Part shown: positions 35,952 through 45,339 of the stretch, in pieces | Numbering within the stretch: position 1 is the first letter of the stretch | How the letters are laid out: every line of letters begins with the position of its first letter | DNA from: CBDCNP01 sp965222425 | GTDB taxonomy: Bacteria > Acidobacteriota > Vicinamibacteria > Marinacidobacterales > DATDRI01 | Reading direction: 5' to 3' | Assembly: GCA_965222425.1 (NCBI GenBank) | Contig: CBDCTW010000022.1 | Span: 1,029,280-1,093,279, forward strand | DNA: 64,000 nucleotides | Translations under genes and position numbers: made by a program | Notes under the pieces: model-generated | What the model saw: the letters and a program-made list of their open reading frames with translations, nothing else | Database searches by the model: none | Told to the model about the DNA's origin: nothing

Positions 35952-36266
35952 CTGGCCGGCAATCTGGTAATCCTCGGTCACGGCAACGGCGAATACTCTC
36001 TCACCTGTCACATGAAGCCGGGGAGCATCCCTGTCAAGGCAGGCGATCAGGTAAAGGCCGGTGAGGTCATGGGTCAGATTGGCGGCTCAGGAAATGTTCA
36101 TACCGTCGGTTTCCACTTCAATTTGATGGATGGCCCAGAGTGGATTGACGCCAAAGGATTGCCGCCGTTGTTGAGTAACTTCGAACTAGTGCCTACGGCA
36201 GGGTCTCCTAAGCTCATCGAGTTAGGGAACCCGAGGAGCGGTTGGGTCGTCCGCCCTGCCGAGTAG
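35952..36266 (+). pseudogene. M23 lipoprotein C-terminal fragment
   Basis: 105 codons reading LAGNLVILGHGNGEYSLTCHMKPGSIPVKAGDQVKAGEVMG..., then FHFNLMDGPEWIDAKGLPPLLSNFE and GNPRSGWVVRPAE, collinear with the last quarter of the M23 proteins at 20357-21556 and 53228-54445. An in-frame TGA precedes it, and the signal, N-terminal domain and first zinc ligands are missing. One His of the HxH pair reads Phe (GFHFN for PHIHFN). Broken paralogue. Confidence 0.85.
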
Positions 36267-36302
36267 CGGTTCGTCCCTCGAATCTTGTCTTGGAGGAATG
36301 TC

Positions 36303-37997
36303 ATGAAACGCTTACACGTATGGAAAGTGGCGCTCGGCCTGCTCGGCGTGTGCCTTCCCCTCGCCGCCCAAGGTACTTCGCAAAGCGGTTACCAAAAGTT
36401 GGTCACCCTCGACCAAGAGTTCCTGGACTTCACGAAACCCAAGCTCGTCGACGGCATCCGGGATTACGGTTCCGATGCGATGAAGGTGCAGAAGAAAGGC
36501 CTCGAAAATTTTCGGCAGCGTCTGGCGGCCATCGATGCCGACTCCTGGCCGATTAACCAAAAGGTGGACTATCTCCTGGTGTGGGCCAGGCTCAACGAAC
36601 TCGACTTCGCCCACCGCGTGATGCGACCTTGGACCCGAGATCCGATGCTCTACCTCGACCTGGTGAACAAATTGCCCTATATCGAGGTCCCTGTCCCCGA
36701 AGGCAAAGCCGCTCCGCCAGGTACGAGAAAGCTTCATCCGGTTATCCCGCGCATGTCCAAGGCCGAGTTCCGCACCAAGTTACAAGGGGTGCCCACAATC
36801 ATGGACCAGGCCCAGACCAACCTGACGGGGCCCGTGGGTGAGCTCGCCCATACCACGCTTTCCCATCTCGAGAATTTCGACGGTGTGGGAGCGAAGGAGC
36901 CCTACCGCGATGAGCCGCCTGCGGGCACCATCGGTTGGTACCAGCACTTGTGTGAGCGGCTCTCCCAGCACCAATCGGACCTCGTCGCCGATTGCCAAAA
37001 CGCCCTCAAGGCCATCGAAGCTTATCGGGACTGGCTCAAGGTGAACGTCGACGAGATGCCCCAGTCGGCTGCCATCGGAATAGATAATTTCAACTGGTAC
37101 CTCAAGTACGTCCGGCTCTTACCTCTCACGGTGGACGATCTCAAAGCCTACGGTGAGCATGAGCTCCAACGCTACCGCGTTAGTTACATCATCGAGCGGA
37201 ACAAGAATCGGAACTTACCCGAGCTCAAACTGACGCAGTCCAGAGAAGAGCACCAGGAGCGGACACGGAAAGCGGAGAAGAAGATTCGAGCTTTTATCGC
37301 CTGGCAGGACCTCTTGACCATCCCGGATTACATGCCCGCGGAGTTCGAGACCGACGTGTTCTGGAGCCAGAGAGCGAAGACCAAACGGCACTTCTGGGAG
37401 GAGATCCAGTTCCGGAACGCGCTCAACAATCACATCCACGCGTCCATCCCCGGACACCGCTTCGACGTAAGGCTCCGGGACCATCTCGACAGCCCGATCC
37501 GTCGTACCTATAACGACTGGAATCGCAGGCAAGGATGGGCGGTCTATCTCGAGGAGATGTTCATGCTGGCCGGTCTCACCGATGACAACCCTCGCGCCCG
37601 CGAGCTCTTCTACAGTGCTCTCATGAAACGGGCAAGCCGGATCTTCGCAGAGACCAAGATGCACAGCGGCGAGTTCACGCTGGCCGAGGCCAATCAGTTG
37701 ATGATTGACACCGTTCCCTTCATGGAAGAGGACCTAGGACGTTACGACTTGGAGGGTTATCTACGCCGCCCAGGCGGCGGGAGCAGCTACCTGATTGGAA
37801 AGATACAAGTCGAACAATTAATGTTCGACCGGGCAACGCAGTTGGGAGATGAGTTCGATCTGAAGGCCTTCCACGACGAGTTTCTGTCCAAGGGCATCAT
37901 CCCAGTAACCATGATTCGCTGGGAAATGACCGGTTTGGACGATGAAGTAAAGCCGTTGTGGGCAAAAGCGGTTGGGCCGAAACCGTCGGAAGATTAA
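36303..37997 (+). CDS. Exported DUF885 family protein
   Basis: 564 residues. A signal peptide (~1-21) precedes a helical DUF885 domain of the M32-like zinc-peptidase fold. In the usual HExxPGH-type motif the sequence reads HASIPGHRFD (~residue 378), so the catalytic Glu position is Ala while both His remain. The later YLEEMFMLAGL retains a Glu that can serve as the third ligand. GGAGGAA lies 4 nt before ATG 36303. The product is periplasmic and would be an aminopeptidase/carboxypeptidase-like enzyme, if active. It stands alone between an M23 relic and the YtcJ-like gene. Confidence 0.8.
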   Translation: MKRLHVWKVALGLLGVCLPLAAQGTSQSGYQKLVTLDQEFLDFTKPKLVDGIRDYGSDAMKVQKKGLENFRQRLAAIDADSWPINQKVDYLLVWARLNELDFAHRVMRPWTRDPMLYLDLVNKLPYIEVPVPEGKAAPPGTRKLHPVIPRMSKAEFRTKLQGVPTIMDQAQTNLTGPVGELAHTTLSHLENFDGVGAKEPYRDEPPAGTIGWYQHLCERLSQHQSDLVADCQNALKAIEAYRDWLKVNVDEMPQSAAIGIDNFNWYLKYVRLLPLTVDDLKAYGEHELQRYRVSYIIERNKNRNLPELKLTQSREEHQERTRKAEKKIRAFIAWQDLLTIPDYMPAEFETDVFWSQRAKTKRHFWEEIQFRNALNNHIHASIPGHRFDVRLRDHLDSPIRRTYNDWNRRQGWAVYLEEMFMLAGLTDDNPRARELFYSALMKRASRIFAETKMHSGEFTLAEANQLMIDTVPFMEEDLGRYDLEGYLRRPGGGSSYLIGKIQVEQLMFDRATQLGDEFDLKAFHDEFLSKGIIPVTMIRWEMTGLDDEVKPLWAKAVGPKPSED

Positions 37998-38097
37998 GCT
38001 CCGTCTAGAGTCAACCGCCCGCACCGCCTATTTTTTTTTGCTCTGGGGGTATTGTTCCAACTAGGCTTGAGAATAGTTCTATGACCAAGGAGGTATT

Positions 38098-39839
38098 ATG
38101 ACTCGCATAGCGAACCTGCTCATATTGGCACTAGGGATTTTGGTCTGTGGTGGATGTGGTGAAGGAGGCCAAGATACTACGGCGCCACAGGCGGCGGTGG
38201 ATTTAATCATCCATAACGCCAAGATCGTTACCGTGGACGAAGGCTTCTCGATTGCGGAAGCGGTAGCCATTAAGAATGGCAAGTTCGTTGCCGTCGGGAC
38301 GGACAGCGAAGTACTTGCCATGGCGGGTCCGCAAACACGGCAGGTGAATTTAGAGGGTAAGACCGTTCTGCCCGGGTTCAACGACACCCACAGTCATGTG
38401 GTCAAGATGGGCCTTAACCTTCCGGCGTCGATCGATCTCACCTCGGTGGAGTCCATAGCTGATATTGCGGAGGTCGTTGCCGAGCGTGTGGCAAAGTCGG
38501 AGCCTGGCGAGTGGATTTGGAGCGAGGGGGGGTGGTGGCAGTTCATGCTGGCCGAGGGGCGTTTGCCGAACCGCCATGACCTTGACCCGGCATCGCCGGA
38601 CAATCCGGTGGTCCTACGAGGGGGGCACTACTGGATCGTCAATAGCGTGGCGCTGGAGCGTCTCGGCTACACGAAGGAGACACCGGATCCTAAGGGGGGA
38701 GAGATCTGGAAGGACGAGAACGGCGAGCCCACCGGGTTTCTGCTAAAAGCCGCGCGCGATCCTTTGCGTCAATACGTTCCCAAGCTGACCCGGGAGGAGC
38801 AGCTCGACGGCATTCGTCAGGCGCTTAGGCGTGTCAACAGTTGGGGTATGACGAGCTATCGGGAAGCGGGGGTACCAAGGAGCAAGTCGAGATGCTGCGG
38901 GAACTCTACGACAACGGCGAGCTGACGGCCCGGGTGGACTGGTGCTATGACGTCGACCCGAACACACCGGAAGACGAGATCGACGCTCTGTTCGAGGCCC
39001 TCGGCCCCCCCGGCCAAGAATGGGGTGACGGGATGTTTCGGGCCGATGGGCTTGCTGAGATAGGCTTGGATGGCGCTGAGGAGTCCGGGTTTTTTCGCAG
39101 TGCATACGTAGGTCGTCCAGATTATTTTGGGGTGCAGGTCGTCTCCCAGGACCAGTTCAACATGTTCGCGGCTGCTGCGGCTCGCCATGGCTGGCGTCCG
39201 GGCCCGCATGTGGTGGGCGATGCCGCCATCGACGTAGCGCTCGAGGCGTTTGAATACGCGAATGCCCGCACGTCCATTATCGGTAAGCGTTGGATGCTCG
39301 ATCACGGCATACAGCTGTTGCCGGACCATTATGACCGGGTCAAACAGCTCGAGTTGATCGTCAACGCGCAGCCCAGGCACAACTACATTATCGGAGATAA
39401 GTTCACCGAGTTCTGGGGTAAGCAGCGAGCTGACATGTCCTATCGATTCAGGGATTGGATTGATAACGGCATCATGCTGGCTCTTGGAGCGGACAGGCCT
39501 GCTTCTCTTCGGTCAACTCCTTTGATGCAGATCGATATAGCGGTCACCCGGCAGACAGGCTGGGGGGGCGTCCTTGGCGCGGACCAAGGGATTTCCCGCG
39601 AGGAGGCTATCCGGGCGATAACGCTCAATTCGGCTTACACGTCTTTCGAGGAGGACAAGAAGGGCTCGATCGAGCCGGGTAAGTACGCGGATCTTGTCGT
39701 CTTGGCTGAGGACATTCTCACCGTTCCGGCCGAAGACATCAACGACATCGAGGTTGTGGCAACGGTGCTTGCTGGAGAAACGGTCTACGGGTCCCTCACA
39801 CAGGAAAGCAAAAGCACACAAACAAGCAGTCTAAGGTGA
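38098..39839 (+). pseudogene. YtcJ-like amidohydrolase lipoprotein, one frameshift
   Basis: The lipobox signal (LGILVCGGCG) and the amidohydro_3 landmarks LIIHNAKIVTVDEGF, LPGFNDTHSH, GHYWIVNSVAL and GEPTGFLLKAA are in the first frame to about 38870. The second frame then carries GPHVVGDAAIDVALEAFE, LDHGIQLLP, GADRPASLRSTPL and SIEPGKYADLVVL to the stop at 39839. Adding one G to the five-G run at 38868-38872 joins REAG to GTKEQVEML and gives one ~580-residue protein of normal family length. It may be a real frameshift, a phase-variable run or a sequencing error. TTAGGAGG-like AAGGAGG precedes ATG 38098. Confidence 0.82.
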
Positions 39840-39981
39840 CCGGCTCAACTGACGACCTTACGTATCAAAAACGAGGTTCATCAGGGCATAGATACGAGCG
39901 GATGACTAGCACCGCGTCTCTCACCGGCTCGGCTGAGGAGCTGCGGGAGGACGCGCTCGAGTTCATGGCTAGGGTCCTCTT

Positions 39982-40617
39982 CTAATCCTCCTCGTCGTAG
40001 TCGGTGGCCGCCGTCGATGATTTGTCACGGACCACCCGCCCGTCGGCAACCACCAGCCGCATCTGTTGCAAATTTTGAATGTCTTCCAAGGGGTTGGCCG
40101 CGACCACCAAGACGTCCGCCAGCTTCCCCTTTTCCAGAGTTCCCAATTTGTCCTCCATGCCCAGGATCTCAGCACCAACCCGAGTGGCATTGACCAGGAG
40201 CTCTTCGTCAGTATAGCCCGCCTTCTTCAGCAGACTGAGCTCGATGAAGTAACAACTGGGATACCGTTTTTCCTGCTCGACGGGGATGTCGGTCCCCACA
40301 CCAACCTTGATCCCCGCCTCGCGTGCCTTCCGCACCGGCTCAAGAATATTTTCGTTCGTCACCGGGAAGCGGCGAGACATCATGTAAAAGAAGCCACCGG
40401 CGGGAATTCCGGCCAGTGGATAGCCGTCGTTGATGAGGTTGTAAAAGCCGGTGATCGTGGGAACGAAAGCCGTGCCTTTCTCGGCCATGAGCGCCACGGT
40501 CTCATCGGAGAGGGCCAGCGGGTGCTCTAGGGCGTCGAGGCCGGCTTCGGCACCCCAATCAACGTAGTCGCCAAAAGCGTCCGCGCCGACTCGAATTCCG
40601 TGCATATGGGACTCATC
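39982..40617 (-). pseudogene. QSLEGL-subfamily amidohydrolase, C-terminal half only (paralogue C)
   Basis: Starts abruptly at DESHMHGIRVGADAFGDY and runs to the normal C-terminus (LGTLEKGKLADVLVVAANPLEDIQNLQQMRLVVADGRVVRDK). The HxH and Lys motifs are missing, so it cannot bind its metals normally. The sequence matches paralogues A and B closely by eye. The open frame extends a few codons beyond the homology to an ATG, but no signal peptide or RBS is there. Truncated relic. Confidence 0.85.
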
Positions 40618-40765
40618 GGGATCTTCCTTGACAGAGACCACTGATAATCCTATCCTCCCGAGCCAGGGCGCGAGGATTCTTTGGACCCTAGCCGCCAGAT
40701 TGGGCCGGCTGCTCGTCGACGTCTATGCAAACAGTGCAAGCGCTGAGCTTGCGAGGGAGGGGAAG

Positions 40766-42229
40766 ATGAATTCCTACCGTTTGGTGTTGTCATTGACGAT
40801 CTCACTCGTTTTTTCCGCTCACGCGCTCGCCCAGTCCCATTCGCTGAAGGAGGCGGCGGCCCGCATTATTGAGGCATCGCAGGGCAACACGAGGGCTCTC
40901 GCATCCCTGCAACATCTTACCGACTGGATTGGTCCACGTCTTACCGGCTCGGAACAGGCCGCCGAGGCGGTGCAGTGGACCGCCGAGAAGATGCGGAAAG
41001 ACGGTTTCGAGAACGTTAGGCTGCAATCGGTCACCGTACCGCGATGGGTTCGAGGCACGGAAACCGGGGAGCTGCTGAGTCCATCTCGACAAAGGATGCC
41101 GCTCACCGGACTGGGGGGCAGTGTGGGCACCCCTCCGGAAGGCATCACCGCTGATGTCATTGAAGTCTCGACCTATGACGAGCTGGAACAGCGCCGGGAC
41201 GAGGTGAAAGGAAAGATCGTCTATTACCACACGCCCCTGAATCCGCGTGTGCACCCGATGGACGCCTACGGTTTCGCCATTCGTTATCGGAGCCGTGGAG
41301 CCGTGGAAGCCTCCCGATATGGGGCGGTCGCTTCGATGATCCGTTCCTTCGGCACCCGAAGCTTCGGTACCCCGCATACCGGTGGCACGTATTACTCCGA
41401 CGAGGTTCCGCCCATCCCCCACGTCGCCCTGGCCACCGAGGCCGGGGACCTGATCCATCGCTTGGTTGCGGCGGGAGAGACACCCAAGATGCGGCTCGTC
41501 ATCACTAGCCGACCCGAGGGAGACGTGGAGTCCGCCAATGTCATCGGAGAGCTTCCGGGGAGGGAGATCCCCGAGGAGATCGTGGTGATCGCGGCGCACC
41601 TCGACTCCTGGGACCTGGGGACGGGAACCATCGATGCGGCCTTCGCTTGCGCCATTGCCATGGAAGTGCCGCGTCTACTCAAAGAATTGGGTATGGTGCC
41701 CAGGCGTACCATTCGAACCGTGTTGACCATGACCGAGGAGTTGGGGAACCTCGGTGCCAAGCGCTATGCCGACATGAGTGCCGAGGACCTCGGCGCCCAT
41801 TTCGCCGCCATCGAAGGAGATGCCGGTCCCGATCAGCCGTGGGGATTCCGAGTCACCCGGGGCGATGCCGCAGGGGGTACGCGAGCGGCTCCCATTGATG
41901 GAGCCGATTCCGTCGTGAAGAATGCGTTCGCCTCGATCCAGCAGTGGGCGCGCTTTTTGGAGCCTGTCGGGGCCACTTGGGTGGATTACGGAGGTATCGA
42001 AGGCTCTGGGCCCGATATCGTTCCTCTAGCTCGAAAAGGTGTTCTGGCGATTTCGATGCGCAACGACCAGTCCCGCTACTTGCACATTCACCACACCGAC
42101 GGCGATACGTTCGACAAGATAGATCCCCAGAGCTTCCGGCGCAACTTGGCTTCCATGGCGTTCATGGCCTACGCCCTAGCTGAAACCGAAGAGAACTTCT
42201 CGGAAGTTAGCGAGACCAGTGAACCATGA
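40766..42229 (+). CDS. Exported M28 family metallopeptidase
   Basis: 487 residues: a signal peptide (~1-22, ending ALAQ), a PA-like insert (~110-260) and the zinc domain. Ligands: His/Asp in AHLDSWD, the bridging Asp in GTIDAAF, Glu-Glu in MTEELGNLGA, Asp in AIEGDAG and the final His in IHHTDGDTFDKID. The second Asp of the usual DDGAG pair is Ala here, an unusual change beside the bridging ligand. GGGAGGGGAAG precedes ATG 40766; the frame is open further upstream into the relic on the other strand. An aminopeptidase or dipeptidase role in the periplasm is expected. Confidence 0.9.
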   Translation: MNSYRLVLSLTISLVFSAHALAQSHSLKEAAARIIEASQGNTRALASLQHLTDWIGPRLTGSEQAAEAVQWTAEKMRKDGFENVRLQSVTVPRWVRGTETGELLSPSRQRMPLTGLGGSVGTPPEGITADVIEVSTYDELEQRRDEVKGKIVYYHTPLNPRVHPMDAYGFAIRYRSRGAVEASRYGAVASMIRSFGTRSFGTPHTGGTYYSDEVPPIPHVALATEAGDLIHRLVAAGETPKMRLVITSRPEGDVESANVIGELPGREIPEEIVVIAAHLDSWDLGTGTIDAAFACAIAMEVPRLLKELGMVPRRTIRTVLTMTEELGNLGAKRYADMSAEDLGAHFAAIEGDAGPDQPWGFRVTRGDAAGGTRAAPIDGADSVVKNAFASIQQWARFLEPVGATWVDYGGIEGSGPDIVPLARKGVLAISMRNDQSRYLHIHHTDGDTFDKIDPQSFRRNLASMAFMAYALAETEENFSEVSETSEP

Positions 42230-42264
42230 AACAGACATCGACCTTACGGTCGAACGGAGGTGTT

Positions 42265-42687
42265 ATGAGACTTTTTGGCTTAGCTGTCTTGTTGTTACTA
42301 GTATTGATACCGATCCGCCTCGCGCAGGCCGGCGATCCCGCTTTGATGGGGGTATGGAAGCCTATCAACTACCACATTGCCGGCACGGACCATCCAATGG
42401 AAGGACTCATGATATTCACCGAGGGTCACTTCTCGACCAACGTCCGTTATTCGCAAACGAGCAAAGATCTCGATGACAGCAACGCTAACGCAGGCACGTA
42501 CCGGACCGAAGGGAACAAGTTGATCTTTACTTCCGACCTCGCCGCCCACATTCGCCCGGGGAAAGCCGAGGAGCCCATCCACTACAATCGAGGCGGCGAG
42601 GAAGCGGGAACCTACGAAATCAAGGGGGACAAGCTCATTATCACGTTCCCGTCGAAAAATCGGTATGAAGCGGAACGCGTGAAGTAG
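42265..42687 (+). CDS. Exported lipocalin-like single-domain protein
   Basis: 140 residues: a signal peptide (~1-21, ending RLAQAG) and one unit LMGVWKPINYHIAG...GLMIFTEGHFSTNVRY...NAGTYRTEGNKLIFTSDL...GTYEIKGDKLIITFPS. It is the one-domain relative of the tandem proteins at 30524-32058. ATG 42265 was chosen because GGAGG (42256-42260) precedes it and the signal starts there; an upstream ATG at 42226 overlaps the M28 stop (ATGA) but gives a poor N-terminus. It is probably co-transcribed with the M28 gene. Confidence 0.75.
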   Translation: MRLFGLAVLLLLVLIPIRLAQAGDPALMGVWKPINYHIAGTDHPMEGLMIFTEGHFSTNVRYSQTSKDLDDSNANAGTYRTEGNKLIFTSDLAAHIRPGKAEEPIHYNRGGEEAGTYEIKGDKLIITFPSKNRYEAERVK

Positions 42688-42711
42688 TAAAACGCTCCGG
42701 CCGTTCCCATG

Positions 42712-45063
42712 CTATCGCGGCCCTCGCCCTAGGTGCGTGTCGAAGTAGCCGACCAGCTTTCTCAAGCCGAACAACGAAACGTAGTCTTTGGTTCCCCATT
42801 CATGCACCGCGGTCGGGAGCACAACGAAGTCGAAGTCTTTCTCCAACATCATCAGCTTTTCAGCCAGCACCACCGAGTCCTTGAACAGCACGATGTTATC
42901 CTGCATCCCGTGTATGATCATCAGGTGGTCCTCCAGGTCTTCGCCATAGTTAATCGCGGAGACTTTTCGGTAGACCTCGGGATGGGTGTTGGGTCGACCG
43001 GCGACGTTGACCTGGGCCGTCATGGCGTGAGTGATGTGCGTAGCGGGTGCCGAAGCTACTCCGGCGGCATAGACCCCCGGTTTCTTGAAGAGAGACATCG
43101 CGGTCATCAGCCCGCCGTAGCTGCTACCCCATATCCCGATGCGATCTCGGTCGACGTAGGGGAGGGTTAGAAGGTGCTGCACGCCGCTATGTATGTCTTC
43201 GATGTCGATACCGCCGTAGTCTCGAAAGAGTTTTTCGCGGAAGGCACGCCCGTATCCGACCGTCCCCCGTACATCGACCAGCAGCCCAATGTACTCCCCT
43301 TCGAGCGTGAAATACTGTTGGAGCGTGCTATATAGGCCTCTCCATTCTTCCGCGTCTCCCCACCTGCTTTTTACCGAGTTTGGGTACACCGGCCCGACGA
43401 TGACCGGATACTTTTTCGATCGGTCGAGATTGCGGGGCTCGAGAATACGCCCATGCAAGGTGACCCCGTCCACGTGACTCGGAAAAGTGACGTATCGCGG
43501 CTCGATCCAATCGTGGTCGTAAAAATCCTTTGGCGGTGAATGCGTCACTCTCTTCTCGGGCTCCCCTCCCCGGCTGTTCACGATATAGAGCTCGGTAGGA
43601 GTGAGGTCGTTAGAGTGAAGAAGTGCCAACTTCGAGGCGTCGGGCGCCCAGAACGGATGGTGCACTCCGGGCATCGCGGTCACCTGCATAATCTCGCCAC
43701 CGTTCTCCGGCATGCGATAGACATGCCTTTCGTAGGGACTCTTCTTGTTGGCGACGAAATAGACTTCCTTAGTGGACGATGAGACAAAGATGGTGGGCGC
43801 ACCCGACTCGCCGATGACACTCCAGTCTCCCTGGGTGAGTCGTTTTGGTTTTCGCGTTCCGAGTGGAAACTCATAGAGATGATGACGGTCGTCTTTGTCG
43901 GAAATGAAGACTATTCCTCGCCCGTCGCTCTGCCAGGCGGACTTCCAATGCTGGGTGGTCCTCGTCGCCCGATAGTCGTGCCAGATCTCCTGTAACGAGC
44001 CGTCTCTCGGATCGGCGAGCAAGATCCATCGATTTTCCGCACTTTGATCGTACCGATCGACCAACAGGTGACTATCATCAGGCGACCAGCCGTAGCTAGC
44101 AATGCTACGGTCGGTGTTGTCCGGAAGATTCAGCCTCACCAGGCGACCGACGGAGACCGAATAGATAGCGATGTCCATCCCGTGGTCGTTGTCTCCCGGG
44201 TAGTCGCGGCGAAGTAGGTCCACGTCGGTCTCTTCACCCAGATAGTTCGGGATTATGACTTTCCGCATACTGCGGCGGTCTTCGACGTGGAGCGCGATAT
44301 GGCGACCGTGAGGCGACCATCGATAGGAGCTCACTTCCATGTCTGGACGGGAGTACCCAGCTCCACAGCAGGTATTGAGCGGTGAACCGCCGACCGCGGG
44401 CCGAGCGATATTGGTTGCCCGAACGAACTCGTCGAACTCGCCATTCTCCCGATTCCACAACCAAAGGTCTCCTTCCTGAAGATAGGACAGAAACTTGCCG
44501 TCGGGAGAGAAGGATAGGAGGTACTTGTCGCCGGGGGTGCGAGTGAGTCGTTTGAGACCGGTTCCATCCGGATTGATCTGAAACAAATCGTCTCCGCCCT
44601 CCGGCATGGGCGCTCCCGAACGGTTCCTAGGAACGTCCGTCCCGCTGGTCTGGATCGCGAAAATCAATGCGTCACCGTTGGGAGTCCAGATCACCTCCGC
44701 GACACCTCGATGTTGGCGCGCGGTGACTCGTTCCACGAGCGACCCGTTGTCGCTAGCCGAAGCGTAGAGGTCATCGAGGCCGGAAGCCATGTTGGTGACC
44801 CGTTGCGGGTTCTCCCCGTTAGCTGAGACCACCCAAACATCTCGGAACGGCATGGCCTCGTCGTTCCACAAGAACGCCAGCCGTGTGCTATCCGGTGACC
44901 AGGCCGGGTTAGCCGGCGCCGTCCCGCTCAAATAAGGGAGTGAGCCAATGCGCTCCACGGTCAGAGGCTGGCGCTGCGCGTTCACGGGACCTTCGTTGGA
45001 GAGCAGCAAAAACAGAGCACCCAAAAGGCTTGTGATGCGCGCGGTTCTCACAGAAGCCGACAT
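42712..45063 (-). CDS. Exported S9 family peptidase #4
   Basis: 783 residues: a signal peptide (~1-29, ending PVNAQ), a propeller (~40-500, including an insert around NRSGAPMPEGGDDLF) and a hydrolase domain with Ser in GSSYGG, Asp in IIHGMQDNI and His in TAVHEWGTKDY. AGGAGG lies 6 nt before ATG 45063. It is very like S9 #1 (shared NTCCG.GYSRPD, the RWGD region and AGRPNTHPEVY), indicating duplication. It converges on the M28/lipocalin operon and has no minus-strand partner downstream. Confidence 0.93.
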   Translation of the reverse strand: MSASVRTARITSLLGALFLLLSNEGPVNAQRQPLTVERIGSLPYLSGTAPANPAWSPDSTRLAFLWNDEAMPFRDVWVVSANGENPQRVTNMASGLDDLYASASDNGSLVERVTARQHRGVAEVIWTPNGDALIFAIQTSGTDVPRNRSGAPMPEGGDDLFQINPDGTGLKRLTRTPGDKYLLSFSPDGKFLSYLQEGDLWLWNRENGEFDEFVRATNIARPAVGGSPLNTCCGAGYSRPDMEVSSYRWSPHGRHIALHVEDRRSMRKVIIPNYLGEETDVDLLRRDYPGDNDHGMDIAIYSVSVGRLVRLNLPDNTDRSIASYGWSPDDSHLLVDRYDQSAENRWILLADPRDGSLQEIWHDYRATRTTQHWKSAWQSDGRGIVFISDKDDRHHLYEFPLGTRKPKRLTQGDWSVIGESGAPTIFVSSSTKEVYFVANKKSPYERHVYRMPENGGEIMQVTAMPGVHHPFWAPDASKLALLHSNDLTPTELYIVNSRGGEPEKRVTHSPPKDFYDHDWIEPRYVTFPSHVDGVTLHGRILEPRNLDRSKKYPVIVGPVYPNSVKSRWGDAEEWRGLYSTLQQYFTLEGEYIGLLVDVRGTVGYGRAFREKLFRDYGGIDIEDIHSGVQHLLTLPYVDRDRIGIWGSSYGGLMTAMSLFKKPGVYAAGVASAPATHITHAMTAQVNVAGRPNTHPEVYRKVSAINYGEDLEDHLMIIHGMQDNIVLFKDSVVLAEKLMMLEKDFDFVVLPTAVHEWGTKDYVSLFGLRKLVGYFDTHLGRGPR

Positions 45064-45160
45064 ACTGCCCCTCCTTTCTTCTTAAACCCTAGGGCTGGAT
45101 CCTCAAGGGAGTGAAATCGGCGGGAGTGATTTTAGAACCGCCACGGAAAAATACGAGCAC

Positions 45161-45194
45161 AAAAAGAGGGCTGACTCTTCTGGGGCCAGCCCTC
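45161..45194 (-). terminator. Rho-independent terminator of the TonB receptor gene
   Basis: Read on the minus strand, GAGGGCTG pairs with CAGCCCTC (45194-45187 with 45173-45166) around a ~13-nt loop, followed directly by TTTTT. It lies about 145 bp downstream of the receptor stop. Confidence 0.7.
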
Positions 45195-45268
45195 GTATCA
45201 AAACGCTTCTGCAGGTGACAACGGTGCTTATGGTGAGGTAGGGCTTGACTGTGTGAGAGACCCGTAGG

Positions 45269-45300
45269 CCACCCTCACCCGCGGCGCGCGGGTGAGGTGG
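45269..45300. repeat. Near-perfect GC-rich palindrome
   Basis: CCACCCTCACCCGCG pairs with CGCGGGTGAGGTGG around GCG, with one unpaired base. It lies just after the receptor stop and before the terminator. It resembles REP-type intergenic repeats (compare CACCCTCACCCT before the hairpin at 21595). Confidence 0.5.
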
Positions 45301-45339
45301 CGGAACCCCAAGAGCTAAAGGCCTCGAGGCAGGCCAGGG

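Noticed and set aside
35513..36064. 183-codon plus-strand frame across the S9 #3 start
   Set aside because: It overlaps the S9 coding start on the other strand and the M23 fragment in a different frame, and has no recognisable domain.
42226..42264. ATG 42226 overlapping the M28 stop as the start of the lipocalin-like protein
   Set aside because: GGAGG and the signal peptide both point to ATG 42265; the extra 13 residues break the signal peptide.
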